NCBI GenBank assembly: GCA_021797055.1
Contig: JAKAAI010000055.1
Coordinates: forward strand, 1-11,673
DNA: 11,673 nucleotides
Direction of reading: 5' to 3'
DNA from: Thermoplasmata archaeon
Lineage (GTDB): Archaea; Thermoplasmatota; Thermoplasmata; Thermoplasmatales; Thermoplasmataceae
Shown: piece after piece, positions 1 to 7,544 of the stretch
How positions within the stretch are numbered: position 1 is the stretch's first letter
Layout of the letters: each line of letters begins with the position of its first letter
The notes under the pieces: model-generated
The model's input: only the letters and a program-made list of their open reading frames with translations
Told to the model about the DNA's origin: nothing
The model's database searches: none
Translations under genes and position numbers: made by a program

Positions 1-242
1 TTCAGTTCAATGAAACCAGTTAAGGTCGAATCCAGATATGACCCCAGGAAAATTATTTCAGGGTCAGTTTCAGATTTTGTTATTTCTCTTATCAAACCCT
101 TTCTGGAATAATTTTGCATTATCCAATTATCGATGAAATCCTTGCTATAAATTCCCCGATAAGTCCAGTTCCAGGAATCCCTTGCGACATCTATCAGTGC
201 ATCGACATCTTCTTTTGATATCTTTCTCACATGTATCATCAT
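1..242 (-). CDS. GNAT-family N-acetyltransferase, N-terminal part (3' end outside window)
   Basis: The minus strand is open from an ATG at 242 to the window edge, giving 80 residues that begin MMIHVRKISKEDVDALIDVA. The start of strand one followed by a helix and then DSWNWTYRGIYSKDFIDNWI resembles the N-terminal half of GNAT acetyltransferases, where an aromatic 'W..tYrgi' segment lines the acceptor site. A hydrophobic strand (PEIIFLGSYLDSTLTGFIEL) at the edge fits the next beta strands. The acetyl-CoA binding motif would lie beyond base 1, so activity cannot be judged. A second ATG directly follows the first, and a GGAG-type ribosome binding site (254-257) lies about ten bases upstream and favours this start. 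The substrate is unknown. Family assignment is from sequence resemblance only. Confidence 0.6.
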   Translation of the reverse strand, partial: MMIHVRKISKEDVDALIDVARDSWNWTYRGIYSKDFIDNWIMQNYSRKGLIREITKSETDPEIIFLGSYLDSTLTGFIEL

Positions 243-290
243 TCACAGGCTTGCTCCTTCATTTATCACAACTTCAAATAATGTCAGGCT

Positions 291-306
291 TAATATTTTG
301 TATTTA
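291..306 (-). promoter_or_regulatory. possible TATA element for the GNAT gene
   Basis: The minus strand reads TAAATACAAAATATTA here, an AT-rich TATA-like stretch. Initiation about 25 bases downstream (near 268) would leave a leader of roughly 26 bases carrying the GGAG site at 254-257. A second candidate, CCTATATATTTG (minus, 379-390), is closer to a textbook box, but no gene starts at the right distance from it. The rest of 243-440 shows no gene; a minus-strand T6 tract at 391-396 could help end the etfBA transcript. Confidence 0.3.
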
Positions 307-440
307 GTCACTTCATGGTTATAATGTTGCATTTCCTTTCAAAAAAGGTATTTAACTCACCTTTGCACTATAACTCTTCAAATATATAGGAAAAAACCTG
401 AAATAAATTCATTGAATAATAAATTATCCAGAAAGGTGGA

Positions 441-1334
441 TTATTTTTTCATGCCCTCAACGATCTTAGGAACAATCTGGAACAGATCTCCAACTATACC
501 ATAATCGCACTCTTCAAAAATTGGGGCTGATTTATCCTTGTTGATCGCAATCACAACTTTAGAGCCTCTCATCCCGGCAATATGCTGAATCTGGCCTGAT
601 ATACCCAGTGCAATGTATACCTTTGGCCTCACCTTCTTTCCGGACAGGCCTACCTGCCTATCCTCGCTGAGCCAGTGGTAATCCAAACAGACCGGTCTTG
701 AACCAGCTACAACGCCATTCAGGACAGCCGCAAGCGGCTCAACAACAGATAATCCTTCCTTGTTCCCTATACCCCTGCCAACGCTTACTATAGCCTGAGA
801 CTTTTCTATGTCTACGCCACCCGTGTTCTTCTCTTCAACTGAAACCACGTTTATCTTTGAGGGCTTTAACGTAAGCTTCTCAATCTGTGAAGCACTTTCG
901 GCTGGAGAAAATTCGGAAATGCCTGGAACAAAGGTGAATATCCTGGCATCTGACTCCTCCTCAACTATCGATTTTCCACCAAAGAAGAACCTCTTTGTTC
1001 TCACAACATTTCCATCTAAAATGAATGAATTTATCTCAGCAACTGCTTTCATTCCTGTTTTACCGGAAACAAGAGCGGCAACATCTCTTCCATTAACGGT
1101 TGAAGCAAAGAATGCATGCGTATACTCACCTGCTTTCATTTTTTCGGATATGAGATCTGAAATTGAATCGGTTCTGTTAGAATCATCAAGTAGGAAAACC
1201 TTCCTAGCACCGCTATTTTCTAATGATTTTGCTGAATCACCCTGTGTGATAACGTCAACAGTTCCATTTTTTCTCAAAAGGGATATAATTGGAAGCAGAA
1301 GTTGCTGTTCATCAGAGAATGCAATAAAATTCAT
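441..1334 (-). CDS. etfA: electron transfer flavoprotein subunit alpha
   Basis: This 297-residue protein is the FAD-binding large subunit of a soluble ETF, which collects electrons from acyl-CoA dehydrogenases and passes them to an ETF:quinone oxidoreductase. The C-terminal FAD domain is plain: GRGIG (186-190), DRQVGLSG (225-232), GISGQIQH (244-251), NKD (265-267) and DYGIVGDL (277-284). The N-terminal half is the divergent alpha/beta domain shared with the beta subunit. The length is at the short end for the family but nothing appears missing. Its ATG overlaps the etfB stop in an ATGA (1331-1334), so the two are translationally coupled in a two-gene operon. No ETF:quinone oxidoreductase (fixC/fixX) lies in the window. 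The function of the heterodimer is firm; its redox partners are inferred. Confidence 0.96.
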   Translation of the reverse strand: MNFIAFSDEQQLLLPIISLLRKNGTVDVITQGDSAKSLENSGARKVFLLDDSNRTDSISDLISEKMKAGEYTHAFFASTVNGRDVAALVSGKTGMKAVAEINSFILDGNVVRTKRFFFGGKSIVEEESDARIFTFVPGISEFSPAESASQIEKLTLKPSKINVVSVEEKNTGGVDIEKSQAIVSVGRGIGNKEGLSVVEPLAAVLNGVVAGSRPVCLDYHWLSEDRQVGLSGKKVRPKVYIALGISGQIQHIAGMRGSKVVIAINKDKSAPIFEECDYGIVGDLFQIVPKIVEGMKK

Positions 1335-2074
1335 CTTATCTCCTCCTTGAGAACCTTAACTACTTCTGCAACTCCCTCGTCAGGTTTCTCGAAAATTTTC
1401 TTCTTTCTTTCACTCTTTGGGGCTGTATTTGATATGATCTTAGTATATTCACCTGCATCCAAAGCCACTGCTTCGACTGGTATCTGTTTTCTCCCTGCCG
1501 CCATTATCTGCATAACCGGTGGAAGTCTTGGCTCATTTATCTCCTGGGCGACAGAAACAATCACTGGTAGATCGCTTTCAACAAGAACATTCTTGCTTTC
1601 AAGCAATTTTTTTACCTTTATCTTTCTATCAGCAACTTCTATTTTTACTGCGTTTCCAATTACATTATAACCTAAAAGAGCCGCAAGGTTTCCAGGAAGA
1701 AGACCGGTGTATGAATCTGCCGACTGGTTACCAAGAATAATTATATCATGCGGTATTTTTTTTATTTTTTCTGATAATACTTTTGCAGTGAACATTGGGT
1801 TGTTCCCTTTGTAACCTGTTATTACAATACCATCGTCAACACCCATTGCATAAGCTTTTTTCATAACTGGAACTGATTCCTGGGTTCCAAATATTAGCGC
1901 TGTCACCTTGCCACCATATTTTTCCTTAAGTCTGACAGCTTCCTCGACTGAATTCTCACTCAGGGTCTCAAGACGCAGCGGAATGTTCTTGGTATCGATC
2001 AACCCATTCGCATCGGCTCTTATCTGTTCTATATCCGGTATCACTTTTACACAAACGATAATGTTATAAGGCAT
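1331..2074 (-). CDS. etfB: electron transfer flavoprotein subunit beta
   Basis: A 247-residue ETF beta subunit, partner of EtfA. The N-terminus (NIIVCVKVIPDIEQIRAD) is the usual 'V.VK.VPD' opening. The family signature VESDLPVIVSVAQEINEPR begins at residue 165 and is followed by PPVMQIMAAGRK. The nucleotide-binding loop is GNQSADSYTGLLPG (115-128); in canonical ETFs this region holds a structural AMP, in electron-bifurcating ones a second FAD. The loop matches neither the bacterial or mitochondrial canonical form nor the well-known DGDTAQVGP bifurcating form exactly, so the type is left open. The start is the first ATG, with a weak AGGA about 11 bases upstream. It is the first gene of the etfB-etfA operon and is divergent from the P450 gene. 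Confidence 0.96.
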   Translation of the reverse strand: MPYNIIVCVKVIPDIEQIRADANGLIDTKNIPLRLETLSENSVEEAVRLKEKYGGKVTALIFGTQESVPVMKKAYAMGVDDGIVITGYKGNNPMFTAKVLSEKIKKIPHDIIILGNQSADSYTGLLPGNLAALLGYNVIGNAVKIEVADRKIKVKKLLESKNVLVESDLPVIVSVAQEINEPRLPPVMQIMAAGRKQIPVEAVALDAGEYTKIISNTAPKSERKKKIFEKPDEGVAEVVKVLKEEIR

Positions 2075-2125
2075 ATCTTACCAATTCCTGCAACTAACTT
2101 GCATATCTGTAATTTCTTCATCTGG

Positions 2126-2137
2126 TTAAATTATTTG
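2126..2137 (-). promoter_or_regulatory. possible TATA element of the etfBA operon
   Basis: The minus strand reads CAAATAATTTAA. Transcription starting about 25 bases downstream (near 2103) would give a leader of roughly 30 bases before the etfB ATG at 2074. It shares the 154-base divergent region 2075-2228 with the P450 promoter. The call rests on base composition and spacing alone. Confidence 0.35.
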
Positions 2138-2200
2138 CATTTAACACATCATGCCGATGGAGCATTTCTGAATTTAATTCATTTGCTTGAATATGTCATG

Positions 2201-2208
2201 TTTATTTC
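2201..2208 (+). promoter_or_regulatory. possible TATA element of the P450 gene
   Basis: TTTATTTC sits 21-28 bases before the GTG at 2229, the spacing expected for an archaeal TATA box serving a leaderless mRNA. No Shine-Dalgarno sequence precedes either the GTG or the next in-frame ATG (2253), which agrees with leaderless initiation. Confidence 0.4.
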
Positions 2209-2228
2209 CTAAATTGCGTTAAAGCACT

Positions 2229-3350
2229 GTGTTAAATCTTTCTGAAAAAGATATGATCTTCCAGTATTACAGCGAGATGAGAGGCAATGGAGGCACGGTT
2301 TTTGACAAGGAAGAGGGCGTATGGAAATCATTTTCATATGATCATGTAAAATACATCCTTGCTCATGATGAATTGTTTTCATCAGATCCCAGAAGCATAC
2401 ACAATCATGAATCATATTCGGCCGGAGGGATAAGTTTCATCACGATGGATAATCCTGATCACAAGGAAATGCGAAATATAACCGCTCATAATTTTCTACC
2501 TTCGTCGATTGCGAGAATGAAGGATTCAATCCAAGCGACTTCATCGGACCTACTTTCCAAAATGGACTGGAATTCAGATTTGATATCCGAATATGCCGTT
2601 AATCTTCCAGTGACTGTAATATCAGAAATGCTTGGTATTCCTGAGGATAAGAGATCTGGTTTCAAGGAGTGGTCAGATTTCATCATAGGCAACCGAACAG
2701 GTCCAGGTTTCATGGAATTGAACCAAAAAATGATCTCTGTTCTCGCAACGCTCCTTCAAAATAGTGGGGGAGACAGTCTGCTGTCACTCATTAACAGGGG
2801 CATCTTTCATGGAAGCCCTCTCAGAATAAAGGAGAAGATAGAATACGTAATGCTTCTGATAATAGGTGGCAATGAGACAACGACAAATCTTATTGGAAAT
2901 ACGCTGCGGATATTAAGCGATTATCCTGACCTACAGAATGAGTTAAGGGAAAACAGAAAAGGAATCAGTGAGTTTGTTGAGGAATCTCTGAGGTACTATT
3001 CTCCAATACAGTTCCTGCCGCATAGGTTTGTCACGGAGGATACTGAAATCGATCGTATCAGGCTAAAAAGTGGTGACCAGACATTTGTATATCTTGGATC
3101 CGCGAACAGGGATGGATCTTTTTTTGAGAACCCTGACTCATTTATTCCCCACAGAAAAGATAACAGACATTTGGCTTTTGGAAACGGCATCCACATGTGC
3201 ATAGGCGCCCCCCTTGCCAGACTGGAAGCAGGCATCGCACTCGAAGGTCTCTTAGACAAATTTCAAAAGATTGAGATAGATCATTCCAGGACAATACCAA
3301 TTGAAAACCCAATGGTTTATGGATTTGAATCCATGTACCTAAGAAATTAA
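2229..3350 (+). CDS. cytochrome P450 (CYP119/CYP231-like)
   Basis: A complete, soluble 373-residue haem-thiolate monooxygenase with no signal peptide or membrane anchor. Visible landmarks: I-helix oxygen-activating motif GGNETT (213-218), K-helix ExxR as E252-R255, and haem-binding loop FGNGIHMCIG (317-326) with Cys324 as the axial ligand. The compact size and the N-terminal segment (YYSEMR, then FSYDHV, then LFSSDP) resemble CYP119 of Sulfolobus (about 368 residues) and archaeal CYP231. The GTG at 2229 is chosen because the frame closes just upstream (TAA 2220-2222) and a TATA-like box is correctly spaced; an ATG at 2253 (residue 9) is a real alternative and better matches where CYP119 begins. 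No ferredoxin or reductase gene is adjacent, so electrons must come from elsewhere. The substrate is not predictable from sequence. Confidence 0.95.
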   Translation: MLNLSEKDMIFQYYSEMRGNGGTVFDKEEGVWKSFSYDHVKYILAHDELFSSDPRSIHNHESYSAGGISFITMDNPDHKEMRNITAHNFLPSSIARMKDSIQATSSDLLSKMDWNSDLISEYAVNLPVTVISEMLGIPEDKRSGFKEWSDFIIGNRTGPGFMELNQKMISVLATLLQNSGGDSLLSLINRGIFHGSPLRIKEKIEYVMLLIIGGNETTTNLIGNTLRILSDYPDLQNELRENRKGISEFVEESLRYYSPIQFLPHRFVTEDTEIDRIRLKSGDQTFVYLGSANRDGSFFENPDSFIPHRKDNRHLAFGNGIHMCIGAPLARLEAGIALEGLLDKFQKIEIDHSRTIPIENPMVYGFESMYLRN

Positions 3351-3351
3351 C

Positions 3352-3358
3352 TTTATAA
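3352..3358 (+). promoter_or_regulatory. probable TATA box of the lipA operon
   Basis: TTTATAA lies in the 41-base gap between the P450 stop and lipA. A start site about 25 bases downstream falls near 3380-3385, leaving a leader of only about 10 bases before the ATG at 3392. No Shine-Dalgarno sequence is seen before lipA. This suggests the six-gene operon has its own promoter, although read-through from the P450 gene is possible. Confidence 0.5.
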
Positions 3359-3391
3359 TCCCAAATTTCAAAGAAATGATATTTATGAACC

Positions 3392-4297
3392 ATGCGAATA
3401 TACAGTTACGTGAGACCAGACTATGTAAAGGTCAACATACCATCGGGTATGAATTACAACAAAATTAAGGGTACACTGAGAAGCAGGTCTCTCTTTACTG
3501 TATGCGAAGAGGCTAGATGTCCTAATATCGCTGAATGCTGGGATTCTGGAACGGCGACTTTCATGGTAATGGGGGGTAATTGTTCCAGGGGATGCAGATT
3601 TTGTTCGGTGACGCATGGAAACATGATGCCACTCGATCCAGATGAGCCCTTTAAGGTCGCTGAATCCGTAAAGGAGATGGGTCTCAAATTTGCTGTAATT
3701 ACTTCTGTGGACAGGGATGACCTGCCTGATCAAGGAGCTTCTCATTTCGCTAAGGTAATAAGGGAGGTAAAAGCGATCGGCGTAAAGGTAGAATCTCTCA
3801 TCCCTGATTTTCAGGGAAGAATGGATTTGATAGATCTGATCGCTGAAACAAGACCTGAAGTTATTTCACACAACATTGAAACTGTCAGGAGGTTGACTGG
3901 ATCCATAAGGGATCCACGGGCAGGCTATGATCAGTCTCTGTCCGTTCTTAGATATATCAAAGGCTCCAATCCAGATCAGATAACCAAATCGTCAATAATG
4001 CTAGGATTAGGAGAAACTGATGATGAGGTGACAGAAACCCTTCATGATCTCAAGGTTGCAGGAGTCGATATAATTACTATAGGACAGTATCTCAGACCTT
4101 CTAAAAAACAGATTGAGGTTGTTGAATACTGCCCAGCGTCGAGATTTAAGATGTTTGAAGAGATTGGGTATGAGATAGGTTTCCAGTACGTTGCATCTGG
4201 ACCACTTGTAAGGTCATCATACAAGGCAGCTGAAGCGTGGAATAGCAGGAGGATTGAAAATGGAGCAGGAAAAAAAGGAAAAGAAATCGTCGGATAA
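3392..4297 (+). CDS. lipA: lipoyl synthase (radical SAM)
   Basis: LipA inserts two sulfur atoms into the octanoyl chain carried on the E2 lipoyl lysine, using S-adenosylmethionine and two 4Fe-4S clusters. All ligands are visible: the auxiliary-cluster cysteines C38, C43 and C49 (CEEARCPNIAEC), the radical SAM triad C64, C68 and C71 (CSRGCRFC), and the C-terminal RSSY (274-277) whose serine binds the auxiliary cluster. At 301 residues the length is normal. Two ATGs just upstream (3376, 3385) are in another frame; the ATG at 3392 is the first in frame and suits a nearly leaderless message. It heads the operon that encodes its own target, E2. Its lysine-rich tail overlaps the E1 alpha gene by 38 bases. 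Confidence 0.97.
   Translation: MRIYSYVRPDYVKVNIPSGMNYNKIKGTLRSRSLFTVCEEARCPNIAECWDSGTATFMVMGGNCSRGCRFCSVTHGNMMPLDPDEPFKVAESVKEMGLKFAVITSVDRDDLPDQGASHFAKVIREVKAIGVKVESLIPDFQGRMDLIDLIAETRPEVISHNIETVRRLTGSIRDPRAGYDQSLSVLRYIKGSNPDQITKSSIMLGLGETDDEVTETLHDLKVAGVDIITIGQYLRPSKKQIEVVEYCPASRFKMFEEIGYEIGFQYVASGPLVRSSYKAAEAWNSRRIENGAGKKGKEIVG
4247..4252 (+). promoter_or_regulatory. Shine-Dalgarno site fixing the E1 alpha start
   Basis: AGGAGG lies seven bases before the ATG at 4260 but only one base before an in-frame TTG at 4254. The spacing supports the ATG as the true start. Confidence 0.75.
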
Positions 4298-5279
4298 ACC
4301 ATTATACATCAGGGCCTTCGCGGCCATGGTTATATCCAGGACGCTTGACAAAAAGATTGTGAGTGCTCAGAGGCAGGGAAGAGTGGGTTTTTATACTCCA
4401 ACTATGGGACAGGAGGCCCTCCAGATTGGTGCCTCAATGGCACTGGAGAAGGATGATCTCGTCTATGGCTATTACAGAGATGTCCCGCTCATGCTTCACA
4501 GAGGAGTTCCGATGGAAGCTATCATAAACCAGATTATGGGAAACAGTGCTGACACTGCCAGAGGAAGGCAGATGCCAAGTCATTATTCAAACAAGCAGTT
4601 CAATTTTATGTCCGTTCAAAGCCCAGTTGCCTCTAACCTGCCACCTGCAACCGGAGCAGCATATGCACTTAAATACAGAAAAATGAAGAATATTGTTCTT
4701 ACAACCTTCGGGGACGGCGCATCTTCAACTCCTGATTTCCATGCTGCCATGAATATGGCTGCCGTATTCAAACTGCCTGTTATTTTCCTTTGTGAAAACA
4801 ATGGATGGGCCATTTCACTTCCAGTGGAGCGGCAAACAATGGTCGAGATATCACAGAAGGCAGCTGCTTACGGAATGCCAGGGGTCAAGGTTGACGGAAT
4901 GAATTTTGTAGAAGTGTACAAAATATGCAAGGAAGCCATGCGTAATGCAAGAGCAGGCAAGGGTCCTACATTGATAGATGCACTGAGCTACAGAATGGGA
5001 CCTCATTCAACATCTGATGATCCATCGAAATACAGGAAGGATGAAGTTACAGAAGGAAGCGAGAAGGATCCAATTGTGATCGCAGAGAAAATTCTCATAA
5101 AGATGGACTATGCCGATGACAAACTCCTTGAAAAGATAAAAGCCGAGGCTGTAAAGACAGTTGATGAGAAATTCGATGCCTGTGAAAAGATACCTCCGCC
5201 AGATCCGATGACAGCTTTCACTGACGTATACAAGAAAATGTCATGGATGGTCGAGGAGGAGGTGAAAAACATACTATGA
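4260..5279 (+). CDS. bkdA1: 2-oxoacid dehydrogenase E1 alpha subunit (branched-chain type)
   Basis: The thiamine-diphosphate decarboxylase alpha chain (339 residues from the ATG at 4260) pairs with E1 beta to decarboxylate a 2-oxoacid and transfer the acyl group to the E2 lipoamide. The ThDP/magnesium motif starts at GDG (151-153) and ends at NN (180-181). The active-site loop GPHSTSDDPSKYR (247-259) and the GRQMPSHYSNKQ stretch near 102 resemble branched-chain 2-oxoacid dehydrogenases more than pyruvate dehydrogenases. In Thermoplasma acidophilum the corresponding complex prefers branched-chain substrates, so the same is inferred here; pyruvate remains possible (pdhA). The N-terminus is very lysine-rich (MEQEKKEKK). 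The gene overlaps the lipA end by 38 bases, and its TGA overlaps the E1 beta ATG. Confidence 0.96.
   Translation: MEQEKKEKKSSDKPLYIRAFAAMVISRTLDKKIVSAQRQGRVGFYTPTMGQEALQIGASMALEKDDLVYGYYRDVPLMLHRGVPMEAIINQIMGNSADTARGRQMPSHYSNKQFNFMSVQSPVASNLPPATGAAYALKYRKMKNIVLTTFGDGASSTPDFHAAMNMAAVFKLPVIFLCENNGWAISLPVERQTMVEISQKAAAYGMPGVKVDGMNFVEVYKICKEAMRNARAGKGPTLIDALSYRMGPHSTSDDPSKYRKDEVTEGSEKDPIVIAEKILIKMDYADDKLLEKIKAEAVKTVDEKFDACEKIPPPDPMTAFTDVYKKMSWMVEEEVKNIL
5257..5265 (+). promoter_or_regulatory. extended Shine-Dalgarno site for E1 beta
   Basis: AGGAGGTGA matches the archaeal 16S 3' end over nine bases and lies about ten bases before the ATG at 5276. That ATG overlaps the E1 alpha stop as ATGA, so it is preferred over the in-frame ATG at 5243, which lies upstream of the site. 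Confidence 0.75.
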
Positions 5280-6250
5280 CAGCAAAGTCAATGAACATGG
5301 TACAGGCTCTGAATTCCGCGCTTGATAACCTGATGAAGAAGGACGATCGTGTGATTCTTCTTGGTGAGGATATCGGTGTTGATGGCGGTGTTTTCAGGGT
5401 AACTGATGGTTTGCTTGCAAAGTATGGTCCTGAGAGAGTTATCGATACCCCGCTTGTTGAGCTGGGCATTATAGGAATGGGAATTGGCATGGCCATACAG
5501 GGTCTTAGGCCAATACCCGAGATACAGTTCCAGGATTTCATTTATACTGCCATGGATCAGATAATAAACCAGATGGCCAAGATCCGTTTCAGATCGGGCG
5601 GAGAATATACCTGCCCTCTTGTCTTGAGAACTCCTTATGGCGGTGGTGTCAAGGGAGGTCTCTATCACTCCCAGAGCGGCGAAACGTATTTCGCCCACAC
5701 AGCAGGCCTCACTGTCGTAACGCCGTCCAATCCATATGACGCCAAAGGTCTCTTGATTTCAGCTGTTGAGTATGAGGACCCAGTCATCTTCCTGGAGCCA
5801 AAAAGGTTATACAGAGCTCAAAAACAGGATGTCCCAGAGGATATCTACACCGTGCCTATTGGCAAGGCAAACCTTGTCCATGAAGGCACAGATCTCTCGA
5901 TAATAACTTATGGTTCAATGGTTCCGACAGTTCTTGATACAGTGACAAAGAATAACCTTAACGCTGACGTCCTCGATCTGAGGACATTGCTTCCATTTGA
6001 CAAGGACGCAATAATGGCATCCGTACAGAAGACGGGGAGGGTTGTAATAGTGCATGAAGCACCACGAACACTGGGAATGTCTGCCGAAATATCAGCAACC
6101 ATAACTGAGAGAGGAATAGACTACCTTTATGCTCCAATCCTTCGTGTCACGGGACCAGATACACCTTTCCCATACAGGCTTGAGGAATATTATATACCAA
6201 ATGAAAAGAGGATTATGAATGCAGTTAACAAAGTAATGGAGAGTGCTTGA
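5276..6250 (+). CDS. bkdA2: 2-oxoacid dehydrogenase E1 beta subunit (branched-chain type)
   Basis: A 324-residue transketolase-like beta chain that completes the E1 heterotetramer and contributes to the ThDP site. Visible are GEDIG (30-34), DTPLVELGI with the presumed ThDP-activating Glu62, GGGVKGGLYHSQS (122-134) with the active-site His131, the EPKRLYRAQ segment (174-182) typical of the branched-chain branch, and the C-terminal transketolase domain beginning near residue 195. The start at 5276 is chosen for the ATGA overlap with E1 alpha and the strong upstream Shine-Dalgarno site; it gives the usual family length. An upstream in-frame ATG (5243) would add 11 unusual residues (MDGRGGGEKHT). 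The E2 gene starts directly after its stop, with no gap. Substrate preference is inferred, not shown. Confidence 0.96.
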   Translation: MTAKSMNMVQALNSALDNLMKKDDRVILLGEDIGVDGGVFRVTDGLLAKYGPERVIDTPLVELGIIGMGIGMAIQGLRPIPEIQFQDFIYTAMDQIINQMAKIRFRSGGEYTCPLVLRTPYGGGVKGGLYHSQSGETYFAHTAGLTVVTPSNPYDAKGLLISAVEYEDPVIFLEPKRLYRAQKQDVPEDIYTVPIGKANLVHEGTDLSIITYGSMVPTVLDTVTKNNLNADVLDLRTLLPFDKDAIMASVQKTGRVVIVHEAPRTLGMSAEISATITERGIDYLYAPILRVTGPDTPFPYRLEEYYIPNEKRIMNAVNKVMESA

Positions 6251-7540
6251 ATGTTTGAATTTAAATTACCGGATATCGGCGAAGGCGTAACTGAGGGGGA
6301 ACTTGTAAAATGGCTGGTCAAGGAAGGCGATTCAATCAGGAAAGAACAGGAGATGGTTGAAATAATGACCGATAAGGTAACAGTGAAGATACCATCACCT
6401 GTGGAGGGAAAAGTATCAAAGCTTCTCTTCCCCGAAGGAAAGGTCGTGAAGGTTGGGGAGATCCTGATCCAGATTGATGATGGGAAAACTGAGGTATCAA
6501 CCAACCTTCAGCTTCCTGGGTCCGAAACACCTCCAAAGCAGCAGGAGGCAGCAGTGGCCAAGCCTCAGCAGGTACCGCAGCAGACTGAAAAGAGAGCTGA
6601 GGCCGTCGTTGAGATGAAAGACGAGGAGCACAGGAGCATTTCAAAAGTGCTTGCGTCACCCGCAATCAGGAAACTGGCACGCGACCTAGGCGTTGATATT
6701 TCAAGAATCAGGGGAACAGGTCCAAATGGCAGACTGCTCGAGGAAGACGTTAAAAGATATGCTAACATGAAAAAACAGAGCGCTCAGGTGCAGAAAGAGG
6801 CTCCACTACCCGCATCCCGATTGGTCACAGAAACGCCTGCCCCTTCACCCAGTCAGCCTGCTGTAGCAGAATCTGATATAATTGAGCTCAGGGGTCTTAG
6901 AAGGATCATTTTCGAAAAAATGACAAAGTCTAAACAGATAATGCCCCATTTTACTATATTTGAGAGCATTGATATGACCGGTCTTAACAACCTAAGGGAT
7001 TCCATGAAAGCAAAAGGGTTATCAACAGGATACACAGCATTTTTTGTAAAGGCATGTTCCGAAGTACTCAAGGAATTTCCTAAATTTAACGCAGTATACA
7101 ATGAATCGAGCAGGAATTACACAATGAAGCATTATTACAACATTGGGGTCGCCGTGGACACTCCAGATGGCCTGACTGTTGTCGTAGTAAAGGATGCCGA
7201 CAAAAAGGACATTCCTGCAATCTCTGCAGATATTCAGGCTCTCGCTGAAAAAGCCAGAAAAAATGCTCTTTCGTTATCAGAGGTACAGAATTCGACCTTT
7301 ACTGTCTCGAATGTCGGTTCAATTGCCGGTATCGCATCAACACCTATCATAAATTATCCTGAAGTCGCGATTCTTGGGGTTCACAGGGTGGAGATAGCAG
7401 TGGATGCAAATAACAGGCAGTATAACAGGATGTATGTATCAATGTCATGCGATCACAGACTGATAGACGGCGCTGATGCGGCTCGCTTTGTCGCTAGGTT
7501 AAAACAGATCCTTGAGGCCCCGGAGCAACTCGGGAGGTGA
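6251..7540 (+). CDS. bkdB: 2-oxoacid dehydrogenase E2, dihydrolipoamide acyltransferase
   Basis: The 429-residue core of the complex transfers the acyl group from lipoamide to coenzyme A. Domains in order: one lipoyl domain (about 1-78) with the lipoylation lysine K42 in TDKVTVKIP; a Gln/Glu/Pro/Ala-rich flexible linker (about 80-130); a peripheral subunit-binding domain (about 133-170, VLASPAIRKLARDLGVDISR) that docks E1 or E3; a second linker rich in Pro/Ala/Ser; and the catalytic domain (about 210-429) ending in SCDHRLIDGADAARF with catalytic His402 and Asp406. FTVSNVGS (350-357) is the conserved catalytic-domain loop. A single lipoyl domain is usual for archaeal and many bacterial branched-chain E2s. 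K42 is the expected target of LipB and LipA from the same operon. The gene starts immediately after the E1 beta TGA. Confidence 0.97.
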   Translation: MFEFKLPDIGEGVTEGELVKWLVKEGDSIRKEQEMVEIMTDKVTVKIPSPVEGKVSKLLFPEGKVVKVGEILIQIDDGKTEVSTNLQLPGSETPPKQQEAAVAKPQQVPQQTEKRAEAVVEMKDEEHRSISKVLASPAIRKLARDLGVDISRIRGTGPNGRLLEEDVKRYANMKKQSAQVQKEAPLPASRLVTETPAPSPSQPAVAESDIIELRGLRRIIFEKMTKSKQIMPHFTIFESIDMTGLNNLRDSMKAKGLSTGYTAFFVKACSEVLKEFPKFNAVYNESSRNYTMKHYYNIGVAVDTPDGLTVVVVKDADKKDIPAISADIQALAEKARKNALSLSEVQNSTFTVSNVGSIAGIASTPIINYPEVAILGVHRVEIAVDANNRQYNRMYVSMSCDHRLIDGADAARFVARLKQILEAPEQLGR

Positions 7541-7541
7541 T
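7533..7541 (+). promoter_or_regulatory. extended Shine-Dalgarno site deciding the TTG start of E3
   Basis: GGAGGTGAT at the end of the E2 gene fits the 16S anti-Shine-Dalgarno over nine bases. Its GGAGG core ends seven bases before TTG 7545. No in-frame ATG or GTG lies nearby, so the strong site supports TTG initiation. Confidence 0.7.
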
Positions 7542-7544
7542 TGA

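Noticed and set aside
379..390. Good TATA-like CCTATATATTTG on the minus strand
   Set aside because: No gene begins within a leaderless or short-leader distance; the GNAT start is about 140 bases away, so I do not call it as a separate promoter.
808..1350. 180-codon plus-strand open frame opposite etfA
   Set aside because: It is antisense to a clearly conserved gene, is Ser/Thr/Phe-rich as expected for a reverse-frame shadow, and has no family resemblance.
4998..5036. HSTSDD loop of E1 alpha as a possible kinase-controlled phosphorylation site, as in mitochondria
   Set aside because: The loop is conserved because it binds thiamine diphosphate and E2; no dehydrogenase kinase is seen in the window.
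5288..5698. 136-codon minus-strand frame inside E1 beta
   Set aside because: It lies wholly opposite a conserved gene and has no recognisable motif; the same holds for the minus-strand frames inside P450, E2, E3 and lipB.
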